Source of the DNA: Vandiemenella viatica
Taxonomy: Eukaryota > Arthropoda > Insecta > Orthoptera > Morabidae
Direction of reading: 5' to 3'
NCBI GenBank assembly: GCA_031002005.1
Contig: CM061919.1
Location: 171,227,121 to 171,291,120, forward strand
DNA: 64,000 nucleotides
The position numbers and the translations under genes were made by a program. The notes below the pieces were generated by a model. That model saw only the letters and a program-made list of their open reading frames with translations, made no database searches and was not told the DNA's origin. Positions within the stretch are counted from its first letter, which is position 1; each line of letters begins with the position of its first letter. This document shows, one piece after another, positions 52,018-62,600 of the stretch.

Positions 52018-53720
52018 ATTATTATTATTATTTAATTGCAATGGAGCACAGGCTCCGGTGGCAATTTCCCTACACACCCATCTTCCCCCTATCCTGCATC
52101 CAGCTACATTTGCCCTCTACAAATTTTAACATTAAATTCTTTCAAAGTTTTCGGTAAATTATTCATCATTTCTCTTGGTAACTCATTCCAATCCCTGACA
52201 TCCTTACCTAAAAAAGAGTATCTTCCCACAACCTTGTGCCTGAAATCGAGTGCCAGCTTGTGGTCGTGGTCTACTTTTCCCTTCCATGCACTACTTTTCA
52301 CACCTATTGCAATATCTTTCCATGCCTCATCGCCAGTATATGCCCTGTACACTCCTATGATCTCCTCATCCTCCTCCTGTCTTGCAATGAATCCCATTCC
52401 AGCTCCTTTATCATATCCGTCACTGATTGCATTCTGCGATAATTTTCAGAAACAAATCTATCATCCCTTTTTTGCATCCTCTCCAACTCCTGTATTACAT
52501 AGGTTCTCTACTTCTCTTTATTTTCTGCCTTGGAATAAATTTTTCTTATCCCTTTCTTATTATCTCCTTGAACTCTTCCCACCTTGACTCTACTATACTT
52601 GAGCCTTCCTTCCATTTGCTGAATTGTTCTCTGAAATATCTCTTCAAATTCGAAACCTGTGCCTTTTTATAATTGTACCTATTTCCCTCTTTAATTTTGG
52701 CTGCTGGTTTACTGAATCCTCTAATATCCATCAGAACAGCTTCATGATAATTTATTCCTTCAGTTACTTGATACCTCAAAAGGTTTTCATCGGGCTTAAT
52801 TAGAAATATATCCAAAATATTTTGTCCCCTAGTGTTTTGCTCAACCACTTGTGTAAATCCTCCTTCCCTTATTAAGATATTTGCAAATCTTTGTTCCCTT
52901 ATGTTATTTATCTTATTTCCTTCCCAGTTTACACCTGGTAAATTTAAATCCCCACCGATGATGATCATTCTATTCTCTCCTCTGAAATCTGAGTATGAAT
53001 TTAATTTCTCCCCAAGAGCCTCATCCTCTACTATCATTCTTCCACTGCGGTAAACAGCCAACACTCTGATTTTTTCTTTTTTATTACTCCAGAAATCTAC
53101 CTCAAGTAACTCATGGTCTTGATCTATGAACGCCATTGAACTGTGGTATTTTTTGTTAACTAGTATGAAAACTCCTCCACCAATTTGCTCCTCTATCTCT
53201 GCGGTACACTCTGTAACCATCAGGAAAAACCTCACTGTCTAGTACTTCTTCTTTTAACCAACTCTCTACCCCAATTATTACTTGTGGTTCGTGTATCTCT
53301 ATTAAGTTTGCAAATTCGATTACTTTGTTCATTATGCTTCTACAGTTTACCATTAACACCCTTACTACTGGCTTTACATTTTCTGAATTTATCTCCTCTT
53401 TCCCACTTTTACCACAGTCAGTTATTGTTTCAGCCACTTCTTCTATTTATTTAACATCTGTGACTTTCCCCATTGTGAACCTGCAATCAATCTCACTTGG
53501 ATAATCTATTTTAGTCCCTTCACCAGCAGCCCCTAACCTTAAAAAGGCACAGTGCTGACCCCATCATCACTGGAAATGGGCTCCCTCACTGCTTTAGCTA
53601 ACAACTCAGAAAGTACTCCCTTCCCTCTTCTATTTAGGTGTAGGCCATGCCTAGTGAAGCCATGGAGGTAGGCTCCATGAGTGAAACCCCCCTACCAATG
53701 GTATTCACTATTCTAGACCC
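52018..53720 (-). mobile_element. LINE-A copy with ORF1 end, endonuclease and 3' end; RT deleted
   Basis: Minus strand from right: ORF1 remnant with a GMAYT.IEEGRE.FLS-type end (53700-53600), then the endonuclease: VRVLMVNCRSIMNK, IGVESWLKEEVLDSEVFPDG, GGVFILVNKKYHSSM, IRVLAVYRSGRM, IIIGGDLNLPGVNWEGNKIN and NYHEAVL (53437-52546). At about 52500 it jumps to the C-terminal tail (WKGKVDHDHKLALDFRHKVV, RDWNELPREMMNNLPK) and 3' UTR. It ends GGAGCCTGTGCTCCATTGCA with a (TAA)n tail. The whole reverse transcriptase is deleted. Confidence 0.87.
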
Positions 53721-53729
53721 GTGACGATA

Positions 53730-54302
53730 CACAAAAAACTGTCACGGGCTTACGCTTGTCTATAATAATTTTATGTGATGTGAGATGGAATAATTCTACC
53801 GTAAGGGAGATTTGTAGGAATTTGGAGGAAGTTATATATATATTTCGTCCAAAACTATCAACATCTTTGGCTCATGTTTTTTGTGTTACATCATTGGCGT
53901 AAAGTCGGTGTAAACAGCGCTAATTGTTGAGTGGTTTGTTACTTGTCTTTGTTGTACACTGTATAGTGTTCTCGTCTTCTGCAATGTTAGTCATGTAGAA
54001 GTTTGTCTGCAAAACAAAATGTTAGCTGCGTTGTGGATATGTGTAATTTTTTGATTCAGTTCATGAGTTGAATTATTTTTTTCCAGAATTTAATACTATT
54101 TCTGTTACGATTAATTGGGTTGTGTGCGGCAAGCAGATATCATACTGTAACATAAAGGATGATAATAATCCTGTTGATAGGGTAGGATTAGTTAAAAATT
54201 TTCTGATTCTGTTAACCTCTTCGTTTCTTTTTCGCAGTTGCTTCGTGACTAATTGAAAACAACTTCATTGAGTGAAAAGTGTTACTAGATACTGATATTA
54301 GA
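53730..54302 (+). promoter_or_regulatory. Upstream region of the IMP dehydrogenase reading frame
   Basis: No LINE-A sequence beyond 53720. A polypyrimidine tract and AG (TTCGTTTCTTTTTCGCAG at 54219-54236) look like a 3' splice site 66 bp before the ATG, with candidate donors such as GGCGTAAAG and GGTGTAAAC near 53897-53916. If real, they mean a 5' UTR intron, which a simple processed retrocopy would not have. No TATA box was identified. Confidence 0.4.
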
Positions 54303-55855
54303 ATGGCTGATTACTTTGCTAATGGAGGCGCTTTCTGCTTTTCTGATGATGGTTTGACTGCTTCACAGCTTTTCAACATGGGTGAGGTCTTACATACAAT
54401 GATTTCATCATATTACCAGGTTACATTGACTTCACTGCAGAAGAAGTTGACTTAACATCGCATCTGACAAAGAACATAATGCTCAAAACTCCTCTCGTTT
54501 CGTCTCCAATGGATACTGTCACTGAGTCGGATATGGCAATTGCAATGGCTATATGTGGTGGTATTGGTATAATCCACCATAACTGTCCTCCACACTATCA
54601 GGCGAATGAAGTGCAGAAGGTGAAGAAGTATAAGCATGGGTTTATTCGTGATCCAATTGTTTTAAGTCCAAATCACACAGTTGCAGATGTACTACATGTC
54701 AAAAGAAAACATGGTTTTTGTGGTATCCCGATTACAGAAGACGGCAAACTAGGTGGTAAGCTGGCAGGAATTGTGACATCGAGGGATATTGACTTCATGG
54801 TAGAATCTCAAAATAGTTTTTTAAAACTTGACAAAGTTATGACGAAGTTAGAAGATTTAGTTACAGCCCCAGCAGGAGTTACTTTAGAGGAGGCCAATAA
54901 CATTCTGCACAAATCCAAGAGAGGTAAACTTCCAATTACAAATGAGGAAGGACAACTGGTTGCCCTGATTGCTCGCACAGATATGAAAAAATCAAGAGAT
55001 TTTCCCAATGCCTCCAAAGATAAGAATAACCAGCTTCTGGTTGGTGCAGCTATTGGTACCAGAGAAGATGACAAAATACGGCTGTCACAGCTGGTTCAAG
55101 CTGGTGTTGATGTTGTTTTGATAGACTCTTCTCAAGGTAACTCAGTTTACCAGACTGACATGATTCATTTCATCAAAAACACTTACCCTGAACTGGAGAT
55201 CATTGGTGGAAATGTTGTAACATTGTCACAGGCAAAGACACTGATTGATGCAGGAGTTGATGGCCTCAGGGTAGGGATGGGCTGTGGCTCGATTTGTGTT
55301 ACTCAGGAAGTGATGGCTGTTGGCCGACCCCAGGCTACTGCTGTGTATAGAGTTGCAGAATATGCGCACCACTTTGGCATCCCTGTTATTGCAGATGGAG
55401 GCATACAGTCGGTGGGCCACATAACCAAAGGACTCGCTTTAGGTGCATCCACAGTAATGATGGGATCTCTACTGGCTGGCACTTCAGAAGCACCAGGAGA
55501 GTATTTCTTCTCTGATGGTTTGAGACTAAAGAAATATCGAGGCATGGGTAGCATAGAGGCCATGAATCGTAAAGATGGTGCAGCTTCAGATCGTTATTTT
55601 CACTGTGAGACTGACAGATTGAAAGTTGCACAAGGTGTGAGTGGTTCTGTTATGGACAAAGGTTCTGCTCTCCAGTTCTTGCCATATTTGCAAAGTGCAT
55701 TGCGCCACAGCTGTCAAGATATTGGAGCAAAAAGTTTGTCGGATTTACAGTCGATGATGTATTCAGGAGATCTTAAATTTGAACGCAGAACTCAGTCAGC
55801 TCAGGTTGAGGGGAATGTGCACGGTTTAGTTTCATATGAAAAGAGTTTATTTTAG
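54303..55855 (+). pseudogene. IMPDH: Inosine-5'-monophosphate dehydrogenase, intronless, one missing base
   Basis: IMPDH oxidises IMP to XMP with NAD+, the rate-limiting step of GTP synthesis, in the cytosol. From ATG 54303 come MADYFANGGAFCFSDDGLTA then SQLFNMG; one base is missing at about 54386 (Asp codon of GDGLTYNDF). The frame then runs open to TAG 55853-55855. Visible: [13 protein letters not shown]; two CBS modules ([11 protein letters not shown]…SRDIDF and [11 protein letters not shown]…LIARTDMKK); [15 protein letters not shown]; the catalytic loop [15 protein letters not shown] with the nucleophile Cys; ADGGIQ; GMGS; flap [13 protein letters not shown]-terminal SYEKSLF. Length is about 517 codons, the family norm, with no introns where animals usually have several. 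Either a young retrocopy or a functional gene with an assembly error. Confidence 0.93.
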
Positions 55856-57440
55856 TGATAGTGAATTACTTGTATTGGAATTAATAATTCCTGATTCTCA
55901 TGGTTAGCTATTAATGTGGGATGTTGATACTTCTTACCTCAGTGATAATTTACAATGATATTAATCAGGACATTAGTGACATGCAATATATGTGCTAATC
56001 AGAATAGTCTACCAATAGTAAATATCAAGCTTTACTGGAGTAGAAACAAAAATTAATAATCCAGACCACACGTACATCAACGAGTTTGTTTCGGAACATC
56101 CTAAACAATATTATTGCTGCTGATTATAAGTGAAGATTATTGTATGTAAATATCATATATTTCATAAACTATGTGTCTTTGGCTAATTTTACTAGATAAT
56201 TTAGCTACTAAAGGGAAGGATATTATCAGAAAGTGAAACAAAAAATAATAAGAAACCACTTGTGTATAATAGTAACCTGTTATGTGATAACACAGTTTAG
56301 AAATGTTTTGGGTGGTACGAATTGAAATGCAAAAAGAAACAATAATTGTGTGTCATACTATTTTTATTTTGGATGATTTTTTCTTATCTTTCATTAAAAT
56401 ATATGTCATTTTGAAGATAGATAATATTTAATTTTAATAACAACTTGAAATTGATAAATATAGCCTATGTTAAAAGCATAATATTTGTTATTGTCTTCCT
56501 TAGATGTAGCTCTATAAATAAAAAAGAATAAGGAAAATAACCTATCATTCACCATTTTTGACTGCTGTGACAACTACACAACATATGAGACAAACACAAT
56601 ATTTTGGTTGAAAACCTTATTAATGTAGGCAGGATCAGGCCAATTGGCAAGGGAGGTGTACACAACAGCTTACCTAGGCTACATGAAAAAGGTTTTAAGC
56701 CAAGTGACAGGTTATTTTCTCTATATTTTGTTATTTATATTACCTAAAAGCCGTTTCCTTTTCCTTTGTATCGTTAGATGCAGCTTTTAAATACAACAGA
56801 TTCTCGTTGTGAATTTTATAATTTCTAAATCAACCAGCCATTAGGTAGCCTACTAGATATACATAAAAAGAGAGAGAGAAGAGTAAACTTGCTCTGAGAT
56901 AGTCGAAAGACTTCTGCTGAGATTATTATTGTCGTTAAGTAATGTTATGTGGTCTTGATATATTACATACTATGATAACATTTTCAGTGTCACCATTATC
57001 GAAATACTTGTGAATACATGACCACACGTCTAGCAGATTAACAGATTTGAAATAAATTCATAGTGATTATAGTTGTGCCTAAATTTTCTGGTAATACTTG
57101 GGAAAACTAAACCAATTTAACTATTGACATCACACACATGTAATTCCACAAATCAGCCCATTTCTTTGATATAAATCAACTGAATTGAAGCCCCAATCTG
57201 TTTGCAGAGTTTTATGTGATCTAACTTTTCATTGTTGAGGTGTTTTAACTAATTTATTACAAAGAGCATGTCATAATGTAACTTAGTCCATGCTATCTAA
57301 CAACCACTTTGTGATCCTAGTAAGGTTCACAAATTTTAATGTTCCATTAATGGTGTGTGATAAGTATTAGCAGTACTAAAAATTCCATGATTTTACCTTT
57401 GAGATTGGTAGAAATCAAATTATAAATCTTTGTCTCAGTC
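55856..57440 (+). other. 3' flank of the IMP dehydrogenase
   Basis: AT-rich, no genes. AATAAA signals occur at about 56516 (CTATAAATAAAAAAG, followed by A-rich sequence) and 57051. The A-rich stretch after the first could be a worn poly(A) tail of a retrocopy, but it is not long or pure enough to decide. Confidence 0.45.
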
Positions 57441-57446
57441 CTAGCA

Positions 57447-57724
57447 GGTTTGTTTTTTCAGGTGGCTAACAAATAAATTGGTGTAATTACTATGTCGATT
57501 CTCTTTTACTGCGGTCTGGTATTTTTATTACAATAAGTATAATAATGACATCTACATTTACTTTGTTGGTTCATCACTTACTTTTGGTTTGTTTTCTCAG
57601 GTGGCTAACAAATAAATTGGTGTAATTACTATGTTGATTCTCTTTTACTGCGGTCTGGTATTTTTATTACAATAAGTATAATAATGACATCTACATTTAC
57701 TTTGTTGGTTCATCACTTACTTTT
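57447..57724. repeat. Tandem duplication, 139 bp x 2
   Basis: 57447-57585 and 57586-57724 are nearly identical (GGTTTGTTTTTTCAGGTGGC versus GGTTTGTTTTCTCAGGTGGC; TATGTCGATTC versus TATGTTGATTC). The few differences point to a recent event. Confidence 0.95.
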
Positions 57725-57763
57725 TTTGCACATGTTACTGAAGTTTGGTGCATTATAATAGAA

Positions 57764-58630
57764 TTACAATACATTCATTTTCAATGGATCCCAATATAAG
57801 AGACTGGCTCTGTGGGATGTGGAAAGTTGTCAGTTTACAGATAAACTATTGTATAAAAATTCTTCCTGGGTGTTCTGCTGGATTATTTCTTCTGCCATAC
57901 AGGGCATTTCTACAGCTTCCCCCACTCTCTTCATCAGGTGGACTGAATGTTGATGTTACTACTGCAACAACACATTGACAGCTGTGTATGCCTCACAATT
58001 TTGGCTCATATAAATACCCTGTGGTCAGCGGAGGAAGCTTTCGAAACGTTGTGTATGGGAGAATACCCGGGAAAAATTTTTACTAGCAGTTCGCCATGAA
58101 AGAATCAATTCTAACAAACTATTGTATAAAAACATAGATAAATATATCAAAAGATGTACAGTCGAAGCATAATTATATCAACTACTTTTACAAAAGCTAC
58201 TGGCAATTACTTTGTAGATACTTTAGAAATAAATTCTTCGTTGGAGTAGAATGAATTGTCAATTAAAAATGCTTTCAATCTTTTCCTGAATTTAACTTTA
58301 TCATCTGCTAGACATTTAAGATGTGTTGGGAACTCATTGGAGATATGTATCCCTGAATATGGGACCCCTCTTGTAACATATGACAGTAACATTTAATCCT
58401 TGTGAAGAACATTTTTACTTCTTGTGCCATAATTGTGAATTTTACTGGTTGTGTCAAATGGAGTATAATGTGTGACTACAAATGACATTAATGTGTATAT
58501 ATGCTCTGCACCAATCTTAAAATCCCAAACTTTTTGAACAGCTCTCTGCATGAAGTTCTACTGTTAATCCTACATATAATTCTTATTACTTGCTTTTTGG
58601 CCCTGAATGCTTTGTCCCTGCTTGGAGTTT
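57764..58630 (-). mobile_element. LINE-B 3' part, copy 2
   Basis: Minus-strand tail peptide GVPYSGIHISNEFPTHLKCL, ADDKVKFRKRLKAFLIDNSF, YSNEEFISKVS equals the C-terminus of LINE-B ORF2 in copy 1. The 3' UTR and terminus (CATTTTCAATGGATCCCAAT, CTGGCTCTGTGGGATGTGG) follow. It is 5'-truncated near 58630 and interrupted by an unrelated insertion at 57860-58115. Confidence 0.88.
57860..58115. mobile_element. 256-bp insertion with 17-bp target duplication
   Basis: AAACTATTGTATAAAAA occurs at 57843-57859 and 58116-58132, inside LINE-B. The insert includes TTCTTCTGCCATACAGGGCA and GTGGTCAGCGGAGGAAGCTT, no poly(A) and no terminal inverted repeats. The duplication length suits a target-primed (LINE-driven) event. 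Identity of the insert is unknown. Confidence 0.8.
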
Positions 58631-58639
58631 ACTAAAGTA

Positions 58640-59440
58640 GATCCCCTTGTGTCCAAGGTCAGATTATATGAAGTTATTAGTAGATTTGACTTTTACAAGG
58701 TTGCTTATTGTGAGAAAAACAAAAATAAAATCATTCCCACTGTTATGTAAGTTACTCCAAAATACTATGCTGTGACATCAGATTTTTGTATACAGGAATT
58801 TTTTTGCAATAGATTTTTTACTCATCTTCAACACAATATTAAGAATTTAATTTGCTTATTTTGGTCAGAAAAGATACTTGTAATTATAATAAATCCATAG
58901 ATAGAAGGAATGACAGAATAGAAACCACAGATTACGACACAGAAAGTAAAAATTTCGTATGAGGTTGTTCATGAGAAAGAAAAGTAGCTGCTAGACCACA
59001 GTCAATATCATGTTGAATTGATATGTACAGTCTTTCCTGATAAAAAGAACCATTTGAAAAAATATTTTAATAGTCTTGGTATATTCATAAATGAATTAAC
59101 ACTTTCATGCCTCGTGTTTTTTTTTTTTGTATTTGATTACTTGATTAATTTGATACCATATATAAGTTTTGGTTCTGTTGTATGGTATTATGTGCTATTA
59201 TGACCATTATATTGTATTTTATTTTGCCCCAACTATTAAACAACTGAAAATAAGCAGTTCTAGATGTAACTTTTATTGTTAATTAGTACACTGATGATTA
59301 AGGAATAGTAACAGCAATGTTGTGGGCTCTTCTAAACAAGAATGAAAAAAGATATCATGTTGGATTGTTCATGTACCACAGATTAGAAATGTTTATAACA
59401 GTTATCTTTAGATTTAACACATATCTGTTCTGAGCTTTAT
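58640..59440. other. No recognisable feature
   Basis: AT-rich DNA with short frames only, no tails or repeats shared with the window. Confidence 0.45.
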
Positions 59441-59444
59441 TATT

Positions 59445-60460
59445 AATTTAATTGCGATGGAGCTAACATTCCGGTGGCAGTTCCCCTAGTCATCTAATCC
59501 CCCCCTTTTTTTTTGTAAAATTATCTTTTATAATGAATTGTTAAATTCCTCCCCCATTTACTTTTCCGATTTAGAAATTTTAAATTGATGAAGGGTGTTT
59601 GGTAAATTATTCGTCACTTCACTTGGTAATTTGTTGCAATCCCTGACACCCTTACCAACAAAAGAAAATTTTCCCACTCACTTATGCAGGAAATCGAGAG
59701 CCAGCTTGTGGTCATTGTCATCTTTCCCCTATTTCTAATTCTTCGAACAATATCCCTCCGAGCCCTGTCACCAACATATGGCCTGTACATTTTCAGTACT
59801 CTCTTCACCCTCCTCCATTCCTCTGATGACTCCAAATCCAGCTGCTTTATCATATAAGTTGCACAAATGTAGCTGCTTGTCTTTGCACATCCTCCAACTC
59901 CTAAATTTGATAAAATGTGGGTCCCAAACTACACCACCATATTCAACCATTGGTCTGACCAAAGTTTTGTAACCAAATTCCCTAACTTCTCTGGTACATC
60001 CTCTCATCACCCTCTCCAGTAAATTAAGGATTTTTTAACCTTTTCCTATCACCTGCCCAGTTGAGTTTGTTATCAGACATTAAGCCAAGATATTTACACT
60101 TCAAGCTTTCAGTAAGCAATTCTGACCCCACTCTATAATCATAATTAACCTTTAGTTATTTTTTTATCTATGTACCTAATAAGCTGACGCTTGGTATTTA
60201 TCTTCATTCCATGCTGACATACGTATTTAGATATTCTGTCCAGACCGAGCGTGGTGGGTGAATGCTTAATGCTCTGGCCTCGCATTCGGGAGGACGCCGG
60301 TTTGAATCCCTGTACAGGCATCCAGAATTGGGTTTTCCACAGTTTCCCCAAATTACTCCAGGTGAATGCGAGGATGCTTCCTTCGAAAGGGCTATGGCCA
60401 AATTCCATCCCATTCCTTGTCCCTTCTCTAATGACCTCAACGTCAACTAGGCATAAAGCC

Positions 60461-60521
<61 letters not shown>

Positions 60522-60642
60522 ATCCAGGTCACCCTGTTGCTGTTCAGTCTTCACCTGTTTTGATCTTATTGTATACTATTATATCATCTGCAAACAATCT
60601 AAATTTTCAAATGATTATTAAAGCTTCCGTGGTCACTATGTA
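59445..60642 (-). mobile_element. LINE-A 3' half, split by a full SINE
   Basis: Minus strand: RLFADDIIVYNKIKTGED (the catalytic FADD box at about 60590), then beyond the SINE REFGYKTLVRPMVEYGGVVW, DPHFIKFRSW, a broken tail (EEGEESTENVQAICW in one frame; RRDIVRRIRNRGK in another) and the 3' UTR GGGGAACTGCCACCGGAATG. It is 5'-truncated near 60642, where a foldback sequence begins. Confidence 0.8.
60244..60518 (+). mobile_element. Full-length tRNA-like SINE with 50-base poly(A)
   Basis: Starts ACCGAGCGTGGTGGGTGAAT (A-box region), has the pol III B box GGTTTGAATCC at 60299-60309, a body ATTACTCCAGGTGAATGCGA, GCTTCCTTCGAAAGGGCTAT, and ends in poly(A) at 60469-60518. TCTGTCCAG (60235-60243) and TCTATCCAG (60519-60527) form a 9-bp duplication with one mismatch. 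The long pure tail suggests it is the youngest insertion here. Other family members: 2262-2400, 23612-23760, 28348-28483, 44190-44330. Confidence 0.92.
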
Positions 60643-60785
60643 TATCTTGGTTCTCCGGGTGGAGCTGCGTTGATTTATTAAAATCTAATGTTTCTGCCAT
60701 CGTGCTGTGGTCAGAGGATACAGATTGATGGCAGAAACGTTAGGTTTTAATAAATCGATGCGACTCCACCCGGAGAATCAAGATA
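60643..60785. repeat. Foldback sequence, 59-bp arms
   Basis: 60643-60701 and the complement of 60727-60785 match with about six mismatches (TTCTCCGGGTGGAGCTGCGT against its partner with CGACTCCACCCGGAGAA). The loop is 25 bp. No certain target duplication; TA/TATA borders are possible. It lies at the truncation point of LINE-A. Confidence 0.85.
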
Positions 60786-60789
60786 ATAA

Positions 60790-61190
60790 AAACCTAAATT
60801 TTGACTGTAACCCAACAACACAATCATTCATCAGAATAATGAACAGCGATGGTCCCTGTGGCATTCATTCCCATATTTACCACCACCTCTTTGATAATGT
60901 ATTTCCTCCACTAACACTTTGCTTCCTGGCTTTTAAGAATTTACTGTTTAATATGCAAAAGTAAAACAGATTATAGAGTATGTATTGACTTAAATACATT
61001 CCCCTGATTAAATAACTTTTTTATTTCGTTCTTAATTTTTTAGTGTTTGTGATCCAAAAACTTAAGATTTTGATAAACTCTAGGTTTTATGTTATTTCAG
61101 ACAATCCATTTGAAAGCAATATTTTTGACATAAGGCATCAGCCAAGTTTTAAATGTATAATAATTCTTAAAATAGACAATAACGCAAATA
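60790..61190. other. Unassigned, possibly more LINE-A
   Basis: TGAACAGCGATGGTCCCTGT and CCACCACCTCTTTGATAATG near 60840-60905 have the feel of a LINE region read on the minus strand, but I could not confirm a motif. The remainder is AT-rich. Confidence 0.3.
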
Positions 61191-62060
61191 TGAGGGAAGA
61201 TCAAATATAAATGAGCCTTCTGCAGAAAAAAAAAACTTTTTTCAAAATAAATTTTAATTTACCTTTTTCTTCTTTTTCTACATAGCTCCCTTTCTTATCT
61301 ATGCACTTCCTCCAACAGAAGGTAAATTTTTGATTCCAATATCATAAAAAGTTTGGGGACCTGTATCAAACCAATTGCATAAGAACAGCTGTACTTTTTC
61401 ATTTGTTATGAAGCGCTGTTCACCAAGGGCTTCCTTGAGTGCCCCAAACACTCACGGGAACAGTTCTGGGTTTAAGGATGGATGTTCTACGACATTTCAG
61501 TGCATGTCAACCAATTTGTGTGTGTGTTTCTATTGTGGTGTCTGACATTGTCATGGAAAAGCAACACACTTCTGATCAGAATTCAGTGCTTTTTTGACTG
61601 ACCGGCCACTCAGACTTGACTAAGAAAATCAAAACAGGTAACATTCATGGATCGACGTTCTTGAAGAAAACTGACAAGCAGAACACCTATACACTCTTAT
61701 ATTACAGTGCCAAGACCCCTACAGATAGCATCATCTTCACTTTCACCAGTCTTCTGCTACTCTGTATCAGTCCTCTTCGAATCAGGGGTGTAATGATGGA
61801 CCCATGTCTCATCGCTTCTGATGATTATTTGTAAAAATGTGTCACCACCTTCCTCTTAACTCATTAGGAGGCTTCAAGAAATTTCAAATTGTACGGTTTT
61901 CTGCTTTACATTCAGCAACTATAAGACCCATTGAGCCGGCATTTTTTGAAATCCCAACTCATTATGAATGATGTACTACACACTTCCGTAGCTGATCTGA
62001 ATTTCCTGAAATATTTTAAGAACAGTTATGTGCTGATGGGCTTTGATGAGCTCTCGAAAA
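61190..62060 (-). pseudogene. Mariner-type transposase, decayed
   Basis: Minus-strand pieces: ISYGSVVHHS (second helix-turn-helix region), KPPNELRGRW, then the first catalytic Asp in IIIRSDETWVHHYTPDSKRT, the second in VAFPxDNVRHHNRNTHKLVD, followed by VEHPSLNPELFP, FGALKEALGEQRFITNEKVQ, LFLCNWFDTGPQTFYDIGIK and LPSVGGSA. The DETWVHH and HDNARPH-like blocks are diagnostic for mariner (DD34D). Multiple stops and frameshifts make it inactive. Terminal repeats were not located with confidence; ATCAAATATAAATGAGCCTT near 61200 may be the 3' end. Confidence 0.85.
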
Positions 62061-62139
62061 GACTGTAAGGTACCCTTTAGTTCGCCAGAAGCATTCCCAT
62101 TAGCTATCCCCAGCAGTAATATATTCTGTAGATTGATTT

Positions 62140-62600
62140 CACTTATGCAAAACATAAATTTTTTGTAAAGTAATTGTCAACTTGAATGGATTTTCCTGCA
62201 TTCATTTCTACAGTGAAAACTCGTCATAAGAATCAGGTCTGGAAAAATTTAATTTAAGAGATAATTTGGTTTGTTTATGTTTTGAAACGCGCGATTAGGA
62301 AAGCTAGGTTTTAAGATTTGGAATAACTTTGAATTGAGTAAAGTCACAGCTGATCTTATATCACCAGATATAGTCAGCCCAGTCCTGAATATTTTTATGG
62401 TAAAATTAACTAATTTGGCAAAGTTTAATTAGTGGTTTTACCTAAGAGAAAAAATAAAGTTTTCAACTAAAAGGAATATATTTGAGAAATTTATATCAGA
62501 AGATAGCCTAAACTGAAAGGATCACGAGTATTTGGTGGTTTCAGTAAAAAGTTTAAGTATTAGCGAGATAATTAAGATTTTAAATATAGATTGTCGCTAA
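62140..62600 (-). repeat. Dispersed repeat, inverse partner at 8640-9060
   Basis: The complement shares AAACAAACCAAATTATCTCT, TTTACTCAATTCAAAGTTAT and the TTTGCCAAATTAGTTAATTT region with 8640-9060. The 53-kb separation makes a structural role unlikely; two copies of one repeat is the simplest reading. Confidence 0.7.

Noticed and set aside
60244..60330. Genuine tRNA gene
   Set aside because: A B box is present but no cloverleaf or anticodon arm could be folded, and the sequence continues into a SINE body and poly(A).
60251..60673. 140-residue frame across the SINE
   Set aside because: Made of SINE body, its poly(A) tail read as lysines, and LINE-A antisense sequence.
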